Shown here: positions 62,347 through 64,000 of the stretch, one piece after another
How positions within the stretch are numbered: position 1 is the first letter of the stretch
Layout: the number at the start of each line of letters is the position of its first letter
From: Mycolicibacterium canariasense
GTDB lineage: Bacteria; Actinomycetota; Actinomycetes; Mycobacteriales; Mycobacteriaceae
Reading direction: 5' to 3'
Assembly (NCBI RefSeq): GCF_002101555.1
Contig: NZ_LQOL01000054.1
Location: 1-64,000, forward strand
DNA: 64,000 nt
Position numbers and translations under genes: made by a program
Notes under the pieces: generated by a model
The model's database searches: none
Told to the model about the DNA's origin: nothing
The model's input: only the letters and a program-made list of their open reading frames with translations

Positions 62347-63156
62347 ATGGCGACCATTAGCTCCGCTGCGCAGGTCGGACCGTCTCTGCGCGAGTGGCGG
62401 CAACGGCGTCGGCTGACCCAGTTGGAGCTTGCCCTGGATGCCGGCGTCTCGGCGCGACATCTGAGTTTCATCGAGACCGGCCGCGCCAAGCCCGGGCGAG
62501 ATATGCTGCTGCGCCTTGGAGAGCGGCTCGACATGCCGTTCCGCGAACGCAACCGGTTGTTGCTCGCCGCAGGGCACGCCCCGGCCTTTCCCGAGCATCC
62601 GTTCGCGGCGCCTGAATTGGCTCCGGTCCGGGAAGCACTGCAGCGAGTCCTGAAAAGCCATGAGCCGTATCCAGCCGTCGTCTTCGACCGGCATTGGAAC
62701 CTCGTCGCCGCGAACGCGGCCATACAACCTCTGGTCGCGACGGTCGAGCCTGCCTTGCTGATTCCGCCTGTCAACGTCCTGCGCGTCGCACTGGAGTTGA
62801 TTCCGCACATCATCAACGCCCGCGATGTCATGGACTACTTTCGTGATCGCATTCAGCGTCAGCTCGCTGCCACCGCCGACGCTCAGCTCGAGCAACTGCT
62901 GGAGGAGTTCGAGACGTATCTGCCACGTGAAGACCGCGATACGGCAGGGGAATCCGACTTCGCCCAGAATCTCGGCCCGGTCAGAGTCCGTACGCGTGAC
63001 GGCGGCGAGTGGTCATTCTTCGGCATGTTCGGCACGCTCGACATGCCATTCGAGGTGACGATTTCCGAGTTGGCCGTCGAACTGCTCTTTCCCGCCGATC
63101 AGGTGACTGCCGATGCGTTCGAATCGCTTGCGCGGCATCGGGCGGAAAGCCGTTGA
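62347..63156 (+). CDS. XRE-family regulator with MmyB-like ligand-binding domain
   Basis: A 269-residue regulator. The XRE HTH is LREWRQRRRLTQLELALDAGVSARHLSFIETGRAKPGRDMLLRLGERL (about 15-65), and the C-terminal domain has HEPYPAVVFDRHWNLVAANAA, the signature of MmyB-type PAS-like ligand domains that bind fatty acid-like molecules. ATG 62347 is the start that gives MATISSAAQVG. Targets are unknown; such genes usually control an adjacent oxidoreductase, which is not seen here. Confidence 0.88.
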   Translation: MATISSAAQVGPSLREWRQRRRLTQLELALDAGVSARHLSFIETGRAKPGRDMLLRLGERLDMPFRERNRLLLAAGHAPAFPEHPFAAPELAPVREALQRVLKSHEPYPAVVFDRHWNLVAANAAIQPLVATVEPALLIPPVNVLRVALELIPHIINARDVMDYFRDRIQRQLAATADAQLEQLLEEFETYLPREDRDTAGESDFAQNLGPVRVRTRDGGEWSFFGMFGTLDMPFEVTISELAVELLFPADQVTADAFESLARHRAESR

Positions 63157-63255
63157 CGAGCACCACGTACTCAGCCATGAGACGTCAGCAGCCACCCTGC
63201 GGCACGTCGCCCCCACCCGATACCCGGACAGGACATGACCGTCACCACGCGTTCA

Positions 63256-63984
63256 TCACCGCAACCGGCGCACATCCAGCACGCTCTCCACTGCCCCGGC
63301 ACCTGCTCGCTCAACGAAATATGCACCCGCACCGTCATTCTCGGCCACGGCTTCCACGAGTTGAGTACCCCGATAGAGGAGCCCGGCGCCGTCGTCGGTG
63401 GCATAGGCCGCTGGCAACACGCCGGAACCGACCAACTCGTGCAGGAACGGCCGGCGCTGCTGTTCGGAGTCGTAGTGCACTCCGTTGGCGTAAGGCGGGA
63501 ATCCGAGGCCGTTGGTGATGGGCCGCAACTGCGGGCCGAACGAATCGGTGGTACCGCCGACATGCCAGCAGATCGATCCGGCCGACACCCCGGTCAACAC
63601 CACCCCGGCCTGCCACGCCGCACGCAACGCGTCATCCACGCCATGCAACCGCCACATCGCGAGCAGTCCCGCCACGCTGCCGCCGAACACCCACACCACA
63701 TCGTGCTCCAGTAGGTGGGCCGTGATGTCGTCGACCGTAGGCATCGGGAACAAGGCCACGTGCGACGCCACAAAGCCACGTACCTGAGCCGCCTCGGTCA
63801 GGTAGTGCAGAACCGCCTTGTCGTCGCCCATCGCCGTCGCCAGTAGACAGATCCGTGGGGCTCGGCCGGTGACGCCGGACAGCTCGACCGCGAAATCCGT
63901 CATCGCAGTGAACTCGAACCGCGTGCGGCGGCCGGCACCGATGCCCCCGCTGGTCGCCAGGATCGTCGGAGCATCGGCGGGCAT
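63256..63984 (-). CDS. S51-family peptidase (cyanophycinase/peptidase E-like)
   Basis: A 242-residue serine peptidase of the class I glutamine amidotransferase-like fold. ICLLATAMGDDKAVLHYL and VVWVFGGSVAGLLAMW precede the nucleophile elbow LTGVSAGSICWH with Ser135. Peptidase E cleaves Asp-X dipeptides and this group also includes cyanophycinases; the length fits a peptidase-E-like enzyme. No signal peptide. It is the last gene of the window on the minus strand and is complete. Confidence 0.85.
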   Translation of the reverse strand: MPADAPTILATSGGIGAGRRTRFEFTAMTDFAVELSGVTGRAPRICLLATAMGDDKAVLHYLTEAAQVRGFVASHVALFPMPTVDDITAHLLEHDVVWVFGGSVAGLLAMWRLHGVDDALRAAWQAGVVLTGVSAGSICWHVGGTTDSFGPQLRPITNGLGFPPYANGVHYDSEQQRRPFLHELVGSGVLPAAYATDDGAGLLYRGTQLVEAVAENDGAGAYFVERAGAGAVESVLDVRRLR

Positions 63985-64000
63985 GACTGCGACGGTAGGC

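Noticed and set aside
1..64000. tRNA, rRNA, insertion sequence or prophage genes
   Set aside because: I found no cloverleaf, rRNA-like stretch, transposase, integrase or terminal repeats by reading; short RNAs could still be missed.

Overview
The window is high-GC actinobacterial DNA and comes from a mycobacterium, most likely a rapid-growing environmental Mycolicibacterium-type species. The evidence is a single-chain FAS-I of 3077 residues followed by acpS, an antigen 85 mycolyltransferase, an MmpS/MmpL pair, a Car/FadD9-type carboxylic acid reductase and a TB8.4 (Rv1174c)-type haemophore-like protein. The first 14 kb keeps the gene order I remember for Rv2520c-Rv2525c of M. tuberculosis (DUF3618, bcp, M20 peptidase, acpS, fas, DUF1906 Tat protein). 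I see no rRNA, tRNA, CRISPR array, transposase or phage gene.

Layout. 1-1.1 kb: the 3' end of a proline-rich protein, a possible small ORF and a five-unit 25-bp tandem repeat. 1.1-14.3 kb: the conserved fatty-acid synthase block, with fas and acpS overlapping and a strong hairpin after acpS. 14.5-18.4 kb: a four-gene polyamine-type ABC importer. 18.5-24.3 kb: a MerR regulator and an MFS transporter separated by a perfect 19-bp palindrome, then LtrA, a patatin, a TetR regulator and the haemophore-like protein. 24.3-31.9 kb: a membrane GGDEF protein divergent from a DeoR repressor, followed by an APC permease, a glycerol-kinase-like FGGY kinase, a GlpA-like dehydrogenase and a second flavoprotein. 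32-44 kb: a lipid region with thiolase, CaiB CoA-transferase, TetR, MmpS/MmpL, carboxylic acid reductase and an antigen 85C-like protein. 44.2-46 kb: a LysR/SDR divergent pair.

46-54.3 kb is the most coherent catabolic system. A DeoR-GH4-NagB operon is divergent from a PfkB kinase-ABC importer operon, and every gene in each arm is overlapped or closely spaced. NagB is present but no deacetylase (NagA) is, and there is no PTS. The set therefore fits import of a de-N-acetylated amino-sugar oligomer, such as a chitosan oligosaccharide, its phosphorylation inside the cell, GH4 cleavage and deamination to fructose-6-phosphate. The shared promoter region carries ACTT(T/C) direct repeats at 10-bp spacing, a candidate DeoR operator.

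54.4-64 kb is an accessory-looking stretch of short genes: two small P-loop proteins, a GNAT, a SnoaL-like protein, DUF1622, a 45-residue membrane protein, a MarR-epimerase operon with twin 16-bp palindromes at its start codon, a GH10 xylanase lipoprotein, a one-PASTA lipoprotein, an HTH-DUF3887 fusion, an XRE/MmyB-type regulator and an S51 peptidase.

Functions are assigned by recognising motifs and family sequences from memory; no database search was run. Where several in-frame starts exist, the reason for the choice is given.
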